Positions 50,505 through 57,031 of a DNA stretch of 64,000 nt are shown piece by piece. Every line of letters starts with the position of its first letter. The stretch's first letter is position 1. The position numbers and the translations under genes are program-made. This stretch comes from Burkholderia contaminans (GTDB lineage: Bacteria > Pseudomonadota > Gammaproteobacteria > Burkholderiales > Burkholderiaceae). The notes under the pieces are model-generated. The model was not told the origin of the DNA and ran no database searches. It saw only the letters and a list, made by a program, of their open reading frames with translations. The stretch lies in contig NZ_CP090640.1 of assembly GCF_029633825.1 (NCBI RefSeq), positions 1,178,001-1,242,000 on the forward strand. Reading direction: 5' to 3'.

Positions 50505-50580
50505 GCGCCCGTAGCTCAATGGATAGAGTACTGCCCTCCGAAGGCAGGGGTTGCTGGTTCGATCCCAGCCGGGCGCGCCA
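50505..50580 (+). tRNA. tRNA-Arg (anticodon CCG)
   Basis: The acceptor stem GCGCCCG (50505-50511) pairs with CGGGCGC (50570-50576), followed by a G discriminator and an encoded CCA. The D arm contains TAGCTCAATGGATAGAG. The anticodon stem-loop is CTGCC-CTCCGAA-GGCAG (50531-50547) with anticodon CCG at 50538-50540. The T arm has GGTTCGATCC. The 3' 45 bases are repeated at 56299-56343, marking this tRNA as the integration site of an island. Confidence 0.96.
50536..50580 (+). repeat. Left attachment site (attL) in tRNA-Arg 3' half
   Basis: A 45-bp segment from the anticodon loop to the CCA end is identical, except for one base (A at 50567 against T at 56330), to 56299-56343. This is the usual duplication left by integration of a tRNA-targeting element. 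Confidence 0.88.
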
Positions 50581-50717
50581 AGAATTCCCAGTAGAACAAA
50601 GACTTAGAGAGCTGGGCGACTTTCCGGTCGCTGGAACCTGTCCGCATTTTTGTGGGCGAGGCGGTTGAACAGCGGGTTATCCGCGCGCCTGCATAAATCG
50701 GTCTCCGAACAGGATAG

Positions 50718-50917
50718 GCCGCGCTGATGGCCTCGGTCAGCCCCTTCAAGCCGTCCACCACGGCGATCAGGATGTCCTGGCAGCCGCGCGTCTTGAGTTC
50801 GTTGAACACCTTGAGCCAGAACTTGGCGCCCTCGGTCTGCTCGATCCAGAGGCCCAGCACGTCGCGCTGGCCATCGGCCTGAATGCCCAAAGCCAGATAG
50901 ACGGCTTTGTTGCTGCC
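50718..50917 (-). pseudogene. IS256-family (mutator-type) transposase remnant
   Basis: About 66 codons match the central part of IS256-family transposases: GSNKAVYLALGIQADGQRDV, LGLWIEQTEGAKFWLKVFNE and LKTRGCQDILIAVVDGLKGL, the last holding a conserved Asp of the catalytic triad. Both ends of the gene and the terminal inverted repeats are missing. The open frame that continues toward the tRNA is chance. It is a relic marking earlier insertion and deletion at the island's left end. Confidence 0.85.
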
Positions 50918-51113
50918 CGACGGCTCATATCAGATAGTCGCCTCTTTCACATACTTTTCTTATCCAGGGTGTGATGCCGACTACGCTGCTTACGAATTTA
51001 ACGCCTTGGTCAATATGGCCGGCTCACGTTGAGCAAGGATGCTTTGGGATGACTTTCCCGTCTCGAAGCGCGCACACACGTTGATTCACAATCAAGGGCA
51101 GTTTCAGGGGGCC

Positions 51114-51139
51114 TCCGCGAAGCGATGAGGCTTCGCGGA
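51114..51139. repeat. 10-bp perfect hairpin after the 90-residue gene
   Basis: TCCGCGAAGC (51114-51123) and GCTTCGCGGA (51130-51139) enclose a 6-nt loop just past the stop of the small minus-strand gene. No T-run follows; it may end that transcript. The rest of 50918-51155 shows nothing recognisable. Confidence 0.5.
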
Positions 51140-51155
51140 CTCGACGGGTTACAAG

Positions 51156-51428
51156 TTACTGTTCATCGCGTTGGGTTACAAACGACCGCAGATAGTGTCC
51201 CTCAGCCTCGCGAGACGCCCGGTCGATTCCGTTCATCTGGCAAATATTGCGTACCGTCTCCGCGTTGATCGTCGGGCTCGGCTCATCAATGATGTTGCGT
51301 CGCAGCAGGTTATATAGCCTGCCGACACGGCCCGCATATGCGATGTTTTCTAGCCGTCCCGCCCCCGTTACAGCGTCCAAGCATTTAGATTGCGCCAGCA
51401 GCCACGCACCTTTTGTTGTTTTGTCCAT
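51156..51428 (-). CDS. Hypothetical 90-residue island protein
   Basis: I do not recognise this protein. The start at 51428 follows an AGAGG site by five bases; the longer open frame upstream is atypical. The product is soluble, mixed charge, and predicted mostly helical: WLLAQSKCLDAVTGAGRLEN, then VGRLYNLLRRNIIDEPSPTI and TVRNICQMNGIDRASREAEG. It lies alone and divergent from the 221-residue gene, inside the tRNA-Arg island. A small regulatory or accessory role is possible; nothing shows it. Confidence 0.6.
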   Translation of the reverse strand: MDKTTKGAWLLAQSKCLDAVTGAGRLENIAYAGRVGRLYNLLRRNIIDEPSPTINAETVRNICQMNGIDRASREAEGHYLRSFVTQRDEQ

Positions 51429-51757
51429 ATTGTCCTCTTGGATCGAACCATCAGCCGACACCACGAATCGACGAAGAAGCCTATCACAGACGTTCTCTCG
51501 CTCAACGCAAGACCTCGGTTTCGCGGGTGCGCTGCGTTTTTGCTTCGCGCACGATATGGCTGGTGACTTCACCATGGTGATGGTGCGATTGACGGACGGC
51601 GTTGCGCTTCCGGGACGGCGCGTACTCGTCGGTACGGCGCCATCGTGAAAATGTGTCAATTCGCTGGCTAAGCAGCCGCTACATGCAGTCGCCCGATGGA
51701 CAAACACATTCTTCTGACCTAATAATTCGCGTGGCGATAATGACGTAGAGAGACGTC
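51429..51757. other. Divergent intergenic region in the island
   Basis: A 329-bp AT-richer gap between two oppositely directed unknown genes. It probably carries promoters for both. A short palindrome, CACCATGGTG, lies near 51570, but no clear promoter pair or operator could be fixed by eye. Confidence 0.4.
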
Positions 51758-52423
51758 TTGATAACACGAACAGCACAAAGCGATTTTTCGCCCGGGCAGG
51801 TATTTTTCCCTGAGCCATCCCTGTATCTGGTGGCGAACTATGAGCCTCGCCCGGACAATCCGAATTGGGTCAACGTGTTGTGCGAACGGCACGATGGGGG
51901 CGACGCAATCTGCGCATACCTCTCGCCGGTGGATGCCATGCTCGACGCAATCTTCGCCTCGAAGCAAGGCAAGCGCTACTACGCAATTCCCGCCAGCGGA
52001 TTCGTTCCGACGACATTCATTGATGACAACAACGGTCGTCTTGCGCTCGACGTGCACCTGGGCTGGCCGGCGCGGAACGGCCAGTTGATTGCCCGGCGCA
52101 ACGGCAAGCCCGTCTCCTGCGCTTCGCATCACGAGATGCAGGTTCCACCCGAGCACGCTCATCACATCGCGTTCAGACTTGAACAGGGCACCCTGGCAGT
52201 TCTCGACGAGCTATATATGAGCGCCGGCCTGTTTGCGTATCGAGAGACGTTCAACACGATGATGGGCTGGCCTGAAACGCGCCGCAACCGAGCCGTTACG
52301 GCGGCCGTGCAAAAGATGGGCGGCCTCGCGCCGGCGGGGAGCGAGTACAACCAGATGGCGCTCTACGACGCTGAGTTCGAGCAGTGGCATTTTGTATCCC
52401 CCGCGCCACTGGCAAAGCTTTGA
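51758..52423 (+). CDS. Unrecognised 221-residue protein upstream of the PAAR gene
   Basis: The frame is closed by an in-frame TAG at 51746, so the TTG at 51758 is the first possible start; a later start cannot be excluded. The product is soluble, with FPEPSLYLVANYEPRPDNPN, an acidic-hydrophobic segment SPVDAMLDAIFASKQGKRYY, and a late region RETFNTMMGWPETRRNRAVT. I do not recognise a domain. It has the lower GC of the island and precedes the PAAR-effector-immunity run by 105 bp on the same strand. This suggests an effector-linked adaptor, chaperone or regulator, but there is no direct evidence. Confidence 0.65.
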   Translation: MITRTAQSDFSPGQVFFPEPSLYLVANYEPRPDNPNWVNVLCERHDGGDAICAYLSPVDAMLDAIFASKQGKRYYAIPASGFVPTTFIDDNNGRLALDVHLGWPARNGQLIARRNGKPVSCASHHEMQVPPEHAHHIAFRLEQGTLAVLDELYMSAGLFAYRETFNTMMGWPETRRNRAVTAAVQKMGGLAPAGSEYNQMALYDAEFEQWHFVSPAPLAKL

Positions 52424-52528
52424 CTCGACGACTGAAGTCGTTGGTTTCCCGGCAAGAACGGATTTGCGGGAAGCCAGGATGGTTCTACGGCCACTAGCCT
52501 GTTCAACGTTTTTAAAGGTATCACCAGC

Positions 52529-53068
52529 ATGAGGCGCAGCTACTTGATGGTGGGCGACAAGTCGTCTGCCAACGGAACGGTGATTGAAGGGGTGCCTATG
52601 ACGACCCATCACGGCACCGAACCGACCTTTCTCGGTGCGCAGGTGACTTGTCCTGCCTGCAAATCCGTCGGCCGTATTGTCCCGACGGGGCCGCGCTGGC
52701 CGAGTTCAATGATGGGTAAGGAGCCAGCGCTGGAAGGTGACATCTGCGCCTGTAAATGCGACCCGCCCCCGGTGATGATTGCCTCTCAGACCGACATGTA
52801 CATGACCTTCGAGAGCAATCATTTGGCCGACCTCGGTTTTGCGCCAAGCGGCGAGTTGATTGAGCACGCGTTCAAGACGCACGACCAGCACTTTCGGATT
52901 ATCAACAGCGATGGGGAACCAGTGGAAGGGTTGCCTTATATGCTCAAGAGCGCGGATGGAAAAACCGTGCAAGGCATTACATCAGCGAACGGGAAAACCG
53001 AACTCATCTCGGCTGACCAAGCGCATGATGTCCAGTTCTTTCTTCACTTGGCGGGAGGGAGTGAGTAA
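52529..53068 (+). CDS. PAAR-domain spike protein with C-terminal transthyretin-like domain (type VI secretion)
   Basis: A 179-residue T6SS tip protein. The N-terminal PAAR domain (about 1-95) has SYLMVGDKSSANGTVIEGVP, the His-rich TTHHGTEPTFLGAQV and paired cysteines in VTCPACKSVG and DICACKCDPPP, which would hold the zinc of the spike tip. The C-terminal part (about 115-175) reads HFRIINSDGEPVEGLPYMLK with GKTVQGITSANGKTELIS, a transthyretin-like beta-sandwich found on PAAR proteins as an effector-docking module. Its TAA overlaps the ATG of the next gene (TAATG), so tip and cargo are co-translated. Confidence 0.88.
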   Translation: MRRSYLMVGDKSSANGTVIEGVPMTTHHGTEPTFLGAQVTCPACKSVGRIVPTGPRWPSSMMGKEPALEGDICACKCDPPPVMIASQTDMYMTFESNHLADLGFAPSGELIEHAFKTHDQHFRIINSDGEPVEGLPYMLKSADGKTVQGITSANGKTELISADQAHDVQFFLHLAGGSE

Positions 53069-53883
53069 TGCAACTGGCCAACGCGCTGATGACCCCCAAG
53101 GACGAACGTAAGGCCGTCACGGTTCAACACAAAATCTACTGGATTCATCGGCATGAATGGAACGCCCAGTGGATAGCTCAATACCATGCTGCAGTACCTG
53201 CACTGGCCAAGGAAATACAGGCTCGAAAGGTCGATATGTCGAAGCTGGAGAGCGAACCCATCGACGGGTCACCTACCGGTGGGAATGACACGAACCGATT
53301 TACCTGTGAGGATTTCGCCTTCGAAATTCTCATTGAGTTTGCCTCACGCAACAAGTTGCCCTTGAAAATCAAGACCGGCTCCGCGGTTTTTAAAAACATC
53401 GACATGGACTATAAGTCCGGAAACAAGACGGCTCCGCCGACACCGGCTGGATTTGCTCTTGATGTTGCTTATGCCAGCGGGGCGCCCGACGTGCTGAAAA
53501 ACTCGCTTCCCGTAGCTGACAGCAACCTGTTGCCGGGCGACCTCTTCGTCGAATTTAACGGCGGGCATATCCAGGTCGTAACCGGGGTGGGGCCAGGGCG
53601 GGTAGAAATCATGCAGGGCAACTTCCCTGGACCGGGCGAGACACCTCGCCGAAAGTGGACAAGCTATCTGGAACTCGGTCCCTGGATTCGCGCGACGAAT
53701 ACTGGCAACCGGGAAAGCTCGAACTACCTGGGCTCCCCTGTTCAGAATGCCGTGTACGAGCAGCGCAATGGCAAGTGGATGTATCAGCGTCTCTACGGCG
53801 ACTATCGAGACTGGGACGCCGATGTATGGGGAAGCATGAACAAGCACGTGCGCTGGAACTTCGCCGAGTTCAACAATCTATGA
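53068..53883 (+). CDS. Putative T6SS effector, papain-like (NlpC/P60-CHAP-type) Cys/His hydrolase
   Basis: A 271-residue protein encoded directly after the PAAR gene. Cys80 sits at the start of a helix (RFTCEDFAFEILIEFASRN) and His167 on a strand after a gly-rich turn (LLPGDLFVEFNGGHIQVVTG). This order and spacing are those of papain-like NlpC/P60 or CHAP hydrolases that cleave peptidoglycan peptides or amides, or acyl chains in some members. There is no signal peptide, as expected for T6SS cargo. GGGAGGGAG precedes the ATG and the stop overlaps the next ATG (ATGA). The catalytic assignment is mine from motif layout. Confidence 0.72.
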   Translation: MQLANALMTPKDERKAVTVQHKIYWIHRHEWNAQWIAQYHAAVPALAKEIQARKVDMSKLESEPIDGSPTGGNDTNRFTCEDFAFEILIEFASRNKLPLKIKTGSAVFKNIDMDYKSGNKTAPPTPAGFALDVAYASGAPDVLKNSLPVADSNLLPGDLFVEFNGGHIQVVTGVGPGRVEIMQGNFPGPGETPRRKWTSYLELGPWIRATNTGNRESSNYLGSPVQNAVYEQRNGKWMYQRLYGDYRDWDADVWGSMNKHVRWNFAEFNNL

Positions 53884-54233
53884 AACTGAGACTTACCATC
53901 GCGGTGCTTGCTGCGCTCATGCTGTGCTACGTCGTAGCTGGTGCCCCCTCCATCGGATTGCTCTTTAAGCCTTCCGTAATAGGAGGGGGCCTCGCATTGA
54001 AGCCAATCACCTATCACTGGGCCAACCGACTGGACCGCGCGATACCCGACGCGGAACTGCTGGCGGGCCGTTTTTATGTCTTGGTGTTGGCGGCCATCAG
54101 CTTGGCAGCGGGTGGATTGGTGTTCCGCGGCGCGCGCGACGGCAAGGCCTTTGCATTTGTGCTCGGGTGGTCCGTTGCATTGCTCGTCATCCTGCTCTAT
54201 GCGCAAACCGAAGCTTTCTATACGGTCGGGTAA
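53880..54233 (+). CDS. Small membrane protein, candidate immunity protein 1
   Basis: A 117-residue protein with about three membrane helices: an N-terminal one (LTIAVLAALMLCYVVAGAPS), one near residues 60-80 (FYVLVLAAISLAAGGLVF) and one near 90-110 (AFAFVLGWSVALLVILLYAQ). The ATG overlaps the effector's stop (ATGA), so the two proteins are made together. A membrane location is what an immunity protein against a periplasm-acting effector would have. No homologous family is recognised by eye. Confidence 0.72.
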   Translation: MKLRLTIAVLAALMLCYVVAGAPSIGLLFKPSVIGGGLALKPITYHWANRLDRAIPDAELLAGRFYVLVLAAISLAAGGLVFRGARDGKAFAFVLGWSVALLVILLYAQTEAFYTVG

Positions 54234-54236
54234 CCT

Positions 54237-54581
54237 ATGAAGAAGTGGACGCAAATCGTGCTTGCGACAGCGGCATCCATTCTCTCCCTGGCGGGCATGG
54301 TCTTCAGCATTGGTGCGCTGCTCTCCCTCAAGAGCTTGGACCAACTCCATCGCCTACTGAGCTTCGACTACCTCAGCTTTGTGGACGGTCAGACCGCCGG
54401 CGGCCTGGCGACCGACTTCTTCATGGGTATCGCGTTGGTGCTCATCGGGAGCATTCTGTTCACGAGAACGCGGCGGGCCGGCGACGTGGGCAAGGCAGTA
54501 GCCTCCTTCCTGCTCGTGTTCATCGCCCTTACTCTTATCTACGCCTGCGTGAACCCTCGCATCGGTGTTCGGCCCTATTGA
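54237..54581 (+). CDS. Small membrane protein, candidate immunity protein 2
   Basis: A 114-residue protein starting 3 bp after the preceding stop. It has three predicted membrane helices (IVLATAASILSLAGMVFSIG; FFMGIALVLIGSILF; VASFLLVFIALTLIYACV) and a soluble loop of about 30 residues between the first two. Similar size, same topology and the immediate position suggest either a second immunity factor or a diverged duplicate of the first. Sequence similarity between them is weak by eye. Confidence 0.7.
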   Translation: MKKWTQIVLATAASILSLAGMVFSIGALLSLKSLDQLHRLLSFDYLSFVDGQTAGGLATDFFMGIALVLIGSILFTRTRRAGDVGKAVASFLLVFIALTLIYACVNPRIGVRPY

Positions 54582-54604
54582 GGGCGCTGCTACGGCGCAC
54601 GCGT

Positions 54605-55009
54605 CTATAGCGTGATGCCTTCCAGAACAGTGGCATACGGCTTGAGCGCTGGGCACGCCATCAGGAGTTTTTCGGGCTCGATGACGACGCCATAGAGAGA
54701 CACGTCCAGCGCAGCGTTCGCGTGAATGCCCGCGACTCGCAAAGCGTGCCGAATCTGTCCATTTCGGTGAAGTGCCGCGGCCATGGGCATGGTCACCCCG
54801 CCACGATTACGGTTCGTTTCGGCAAACAGTTCTTCCACCGTCAAATCGTCGAGACCTGGCTTCAGCTTACGGATTGCCGTGCGTGCCCGCGCCTCTAGTT
54901 CAGCCACCCGGGTGCCTCCTGCTTTCAGTGCCCCATCGTTCGTCGTGTGGAAATCTTTTTGACGGATGTTGGGCACCGCCGTGCCCGCGACCAACTTTAG
55001 ATGCGTCAT
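54605..55009 (-). CDS. Hypothetical 134-residue island protein
   Basis: Not recognised. A GAGGAGG site eight bases before the ATG supports translation. The protein is soluble, with a charged helical centre (GGTRVAELEARARTAIRKLK) and a C-terminal half including HRNGQIRHALRVAGIHANAA and PEKLLMACPALKPYATVLEG. It converges on the immunity-like genes. It may belong to the recombinase side of the island; no function is claimed. Confidence 0.6.
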   Translation of the reverse strand: MTHLKLVAGTAVPNIRQKDFHTTNDGALKAGGTRVAELEARARTAIRKLKPGLDDLTVEELFAETNRNRGGVTMPMAAALHRNGQIRHALRVAGIHANAALDVSLYGVVIEPEKLLMACPALKPYATVLEGITL

Positions 55010-55131
55010 AACAATTGCCTCCTCAGAAACGATATCGGCAATGAGGTCGGCGTGCTGAACCCTGAATCCGGTACCAACGAGCGAAATTTCCGTTGCACTC
55101 GCGGTCGCGATTTTCCCGTGGGGCGTCGGCG

Positions 55132-55395
55132 CTATTCGAGCATCTCTCGACTTGCCGACTGAATGTTGTACAGGGTCGAGCGCGACACCCCGAAGTGTCG
55201 GCTGATTTCCGCTATCGACATGTCCCGATTCCGCATAATCGCTAGTACAGCCTTGCGCTGCTTTGGGTCCGAAGCATGCGGCCGGCCTCCCTTGCGGCCG
55301 CGAGCGCGCGCCGCATCGAGGCCGGCGCGCCTTCGCTCCCTCACAAGCTCTCGCTCGAACTCGGCCAGCGAGGCAAACAGGTGAAAGACCAGTTT
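55132..55395 (-). pseudogene. Truncated serine recombinase (resolvase/invertase C-terminal part)
   Basis: Only the end of a Tn3/Hin-type serine recombinase remains: KLVFHLFASLAEFERELVRE, then RRRAGLDAARARGRKGGRPH and the DNA-binding helix-turn-helix MSIAEISRHFGVSRSTLYNI. The catalytic N-terminal domain with the nucleophilic serine is missing; upstream of 55395 the reading is lost. Such enzymes resolve or invert DNA in transposons. This copy cannot be active. Confidence 0.88.
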
Positions 55396-55468
55396 ACTTC
55401 ATCGTTTTTCCCGGTACAGCGAAAATACAGCTAGCCAGTGGCAGGCTATTGGCCTGCGGACCTTGCGG

Positions 55469-55753
55469 TCAGGCTGCTTGCAAATCGCGTAGCGCTTCGG
55501 GATGAAGCGCCGCGATTCGCAGCAAGGTCTGCGCGGCGCCGGTTGGTTCGCGGCGCCCTTGTTCCCAATCCTGCAGCGTCCGTACCGACACCCCGAGCAG
55601 TAAAGCGAAAGCGCTCTGCGACAGACCAACTTTCGTGCGTGCCAACGATGCTACGGTCGGTTCCACCTTGGTGACGCGTGCGCGTTTTCCCGCCTTCATA
55701 TCGCTAACCGACTTCAGCAGGTCGGCCTGAAACTGTTCGAGTTCCTTATCCAT
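55469..55753 (-). CDS. HigA/NadS-type antitoxin (XRE helix-turn-helix)
   Basis: A 94-residue antitoxin. The N-terminal helix region (MDKELEQFQADLLKSVSDMK) would contact the toxin. The C-terminal helix-turn-helix (SLARTKVGLSQSAFALLLGV, then SVRTLQDWEQGRREPTGAAQ) binds DNA. This order, with the toxin gene upstream and the antitoxin second, is that of HigBA-type pairs. Its ATG at 55753 overlaps the end of the toxin frame (55746), so translation was coupled. It may still repress the promoter although its partner is broken. Confidence 0.85.
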   Translation of the reverse strand: MDKELEQFQADLLKSVSDMKAGKRARVTKVEPTVASLARTKVGLSQSAFALLLGVSVRTLQDWEQGRREPTGAAQTLLRIAALHPEALRDLQAA

Positions 55754-56105
55754 TTTCGACCTCTTCACGTAGCCGGTTGAGGAAGTCCACCGGCAGATTG
55801 TCAAATTTCGCCTTCGTGTAGGCGATCAGCAGCCAGATACATCAATCGTCGAGCACGTTGTAATAGATGACTCGGGCGCCACCGCGTTTACCCATGCCGG
55901 CGCGCGACCACCGAACTTTGCGCAATCCGCCACTCCCGGGAATGACGTCCCCTGAGAGCGGATTGGTGGCCAACCAGACGATGAAGGCTTCCCGCTCACC
56001 ATCGCGCCAGATGTCAGTGGCATACCACTGGAATACTTCCGTTTCGATGACCGTGTACAGGGGCGGATTATACGGCAATGCCGTATAATCGCAACGCGAA
56101 TTCAT
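55746..56105 (-). pseudogene. RelE/HigB-type toxin with in-frame stop codon
   Basis: The first part (TVIETEVFQWYATDIWRDGE, ATNPLSGDVIPGSGGLRKVR, GKRGGARVIYYNVLDD) is a typical HigB-like RNase toxin. A TGA then interrupts the frame, after which the same frame continues with the expected C-terminus (CIWLLIAYTKAKFDNLPVDF and LNRLREEVENG) up to 55746. One base change, for example GGA to TGA in the LDDG turn, explains it; no frameshift is needed. The loss removes a conserved strand, so the toxin is probably inactive. The start is uncertain: the ATG at 56105 lies upstream of a palindrome, while homologues begin near the TVIETE segment. Confidence 0.82.
56066..56090. promoter_or_regulatory. Perfect palindrome with TATAAT on both arms, probable toxin-antitoxin operator
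   Basis: GATTATACGGC (56066-56076) and GCCGTATAATC (56080-56090) are perfect 11-bp arms 3 bp apart. Each arm contains TATAAT on one strand, so the element doubles as a -10 region in both directions. It lies at the very start of the toxin frame, where an antitoxin-bound operator is expected. Confidence 0.68.
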
Positions 56106-56547
56106 GTGGTTATGGAGTCTGATAGTGCGGGAGAGCGAGATTGCAGAGGAGGGGGGCGCAGTTGTACCAGCTCCACACCTGCCCGCCAAAACGAGTGGTT
56201 TTTAAGTACGCCTGCACAGGCCGCGTGGCGCTCGACGGGGCGCTCTTCTATGCCGCGCAAGGCATTGATTTATAAGAGATCGTCGGGTGCCGGTAAAACT
56301 CCGAAGGCAGGGGTTGCTGGTTCGATCCCTGCCGGGCGCGCCAAAACATGCCTGCTCAGACACTCGGCGGTTTCCCGTTTGCAGTAATATCCCGGCCGGT
56401 TGGCGGTTTTCGATCGCGTGGCATCCGACCCGGCGCAATCTTCCGCCGATCCGGTTCGACCTGCTCGAAGCCCACCCGGCAGCGTGGATTGAAAATGTCG
56501 ACCGAAACGAGAAGGAGCCGCGCCGCACCATAGGCGGCGATCACCGC
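56106..56547. other. Right border of the island and following gap
   Basis: The 442-bp stretch contains the right attachment repeat (56299-56343). On either side only short atypical open frames occur. From about 56344 the base composition returns to that of the core genome. No gene is supported. Confidence 0.5.
56299..56343 (+). repeat. Right attachment site (attR), tRNA-Arg 3' fragment
   Basis: A copy of the last 45 bases of tRNA-Arg(CCG), including the T arm, acceptor 3' strand and CCA, with one change at 56330. It lacks the 5' half, so it is not a gene. It marks the right end of the inserted island. Confidence 0.88.
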
Positions 56548-56877
56548 ATGAGCAAATCACTCCCCGTTCAGTTCATCAACGGGCCGGACGGCACACCGGC
56601 CTTCGTCGTGATTCCGTACGCCGACTATGTCGCGCAGCAGCGGGTCACGCCCGCTCCGGTACCGCACGAAGTCGTGACGCGCGCCGTGTTCGACGGCAGT
56701 TCGCCCGTGCGCGCGTGGCGCGAATATCTCGGGCTGACGCGGGCCGAGGTCGCGCAGCGGCTCGGCATCAGTCGCTCGGACTACGCAAAACGCGAGAAGC
56801 GCGAGAAGCTGCGCAAGCCGCAGCGCCGGAAGATCGCGGCAGCGCTGGGCATCACGCTGACGCAGCTCGACTTCTGA
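56548..56877 (+). CDS. XRE-type helix-turn-helix protein
   Basis: A 109-residue protein. The N-terminal part (LPVQFINGPDGTPAFVVIPY, then ADYVAQQ) resembles the short fold seen on Phd-like antitoxins. The C-terminal XRE helix-turn-helix is LGLTRAEVAQRLGISRSDYA with the following KREKREKLRKPQRRKIAAAL. No toxin gene is adjacent. It lies just outside the island repeat and has the GC of the core genome. It is probably a solitary antitoxin-like regulator. Confidence 0.8.
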   Translation: MSKSLPVQFINGPDGTPAFVVIPYADYVAQQRVTPAPVPHEVVTRAVFDGSSPVRAWREYLGLTRAEVAQRLGISRSDYAKREKREKLRKPQRRKIAAALGITLTQLDF

Positions 56878-57031
56878 CGCACGGGCCGGCGAGCGCACCG
56901 GGCATGCCGGGCGCCCCGTGCCGCAGCCGCCGTGCCGGTGTCGTGTTGCCTCGCCGTTGTGCGAGAATCGCCCGCAACAACCACTCCAAGCGACGATCGC
57001 GGCGGCCGTCCGCGCATCGCGCCGACTTCCG

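Larger units (their letters stand above)
50536..56343. mobile_element. Genomic island of about 5.8 kb inserted at tRNA-Arg(CCG)
   Basis: Direct repeats of the tRNA 3' end bound a segment visibly poorer in GC than the flanks. Its genes are unlike the core genome around it: an IS256-family remnant, a type VI secretion effector cassette, unrecognised genes, a truncated serine recombinase and a toxin-antitoxin pair. No intact tyrosine integrase, relaxase or replication gene is visible, so the element looks decayed or was carried by a helper. Core-type genes resume after 56343. Confidence 0.82.

Noticed and set aside
50516..50890. 124-codon minus-strand gene reaching into the tRNA
   Set aside because: Only the part at 50718-50890 matches a transposase. 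The rest runs antisense through tRNA-Arg and is fortuitous.
56299..56343. Second tRNA-Arg gene
   Set aside because: Only the 3' 45 bases are present; the D arm and the 5' acceptor strand are missing. It is the attachment-site copy.
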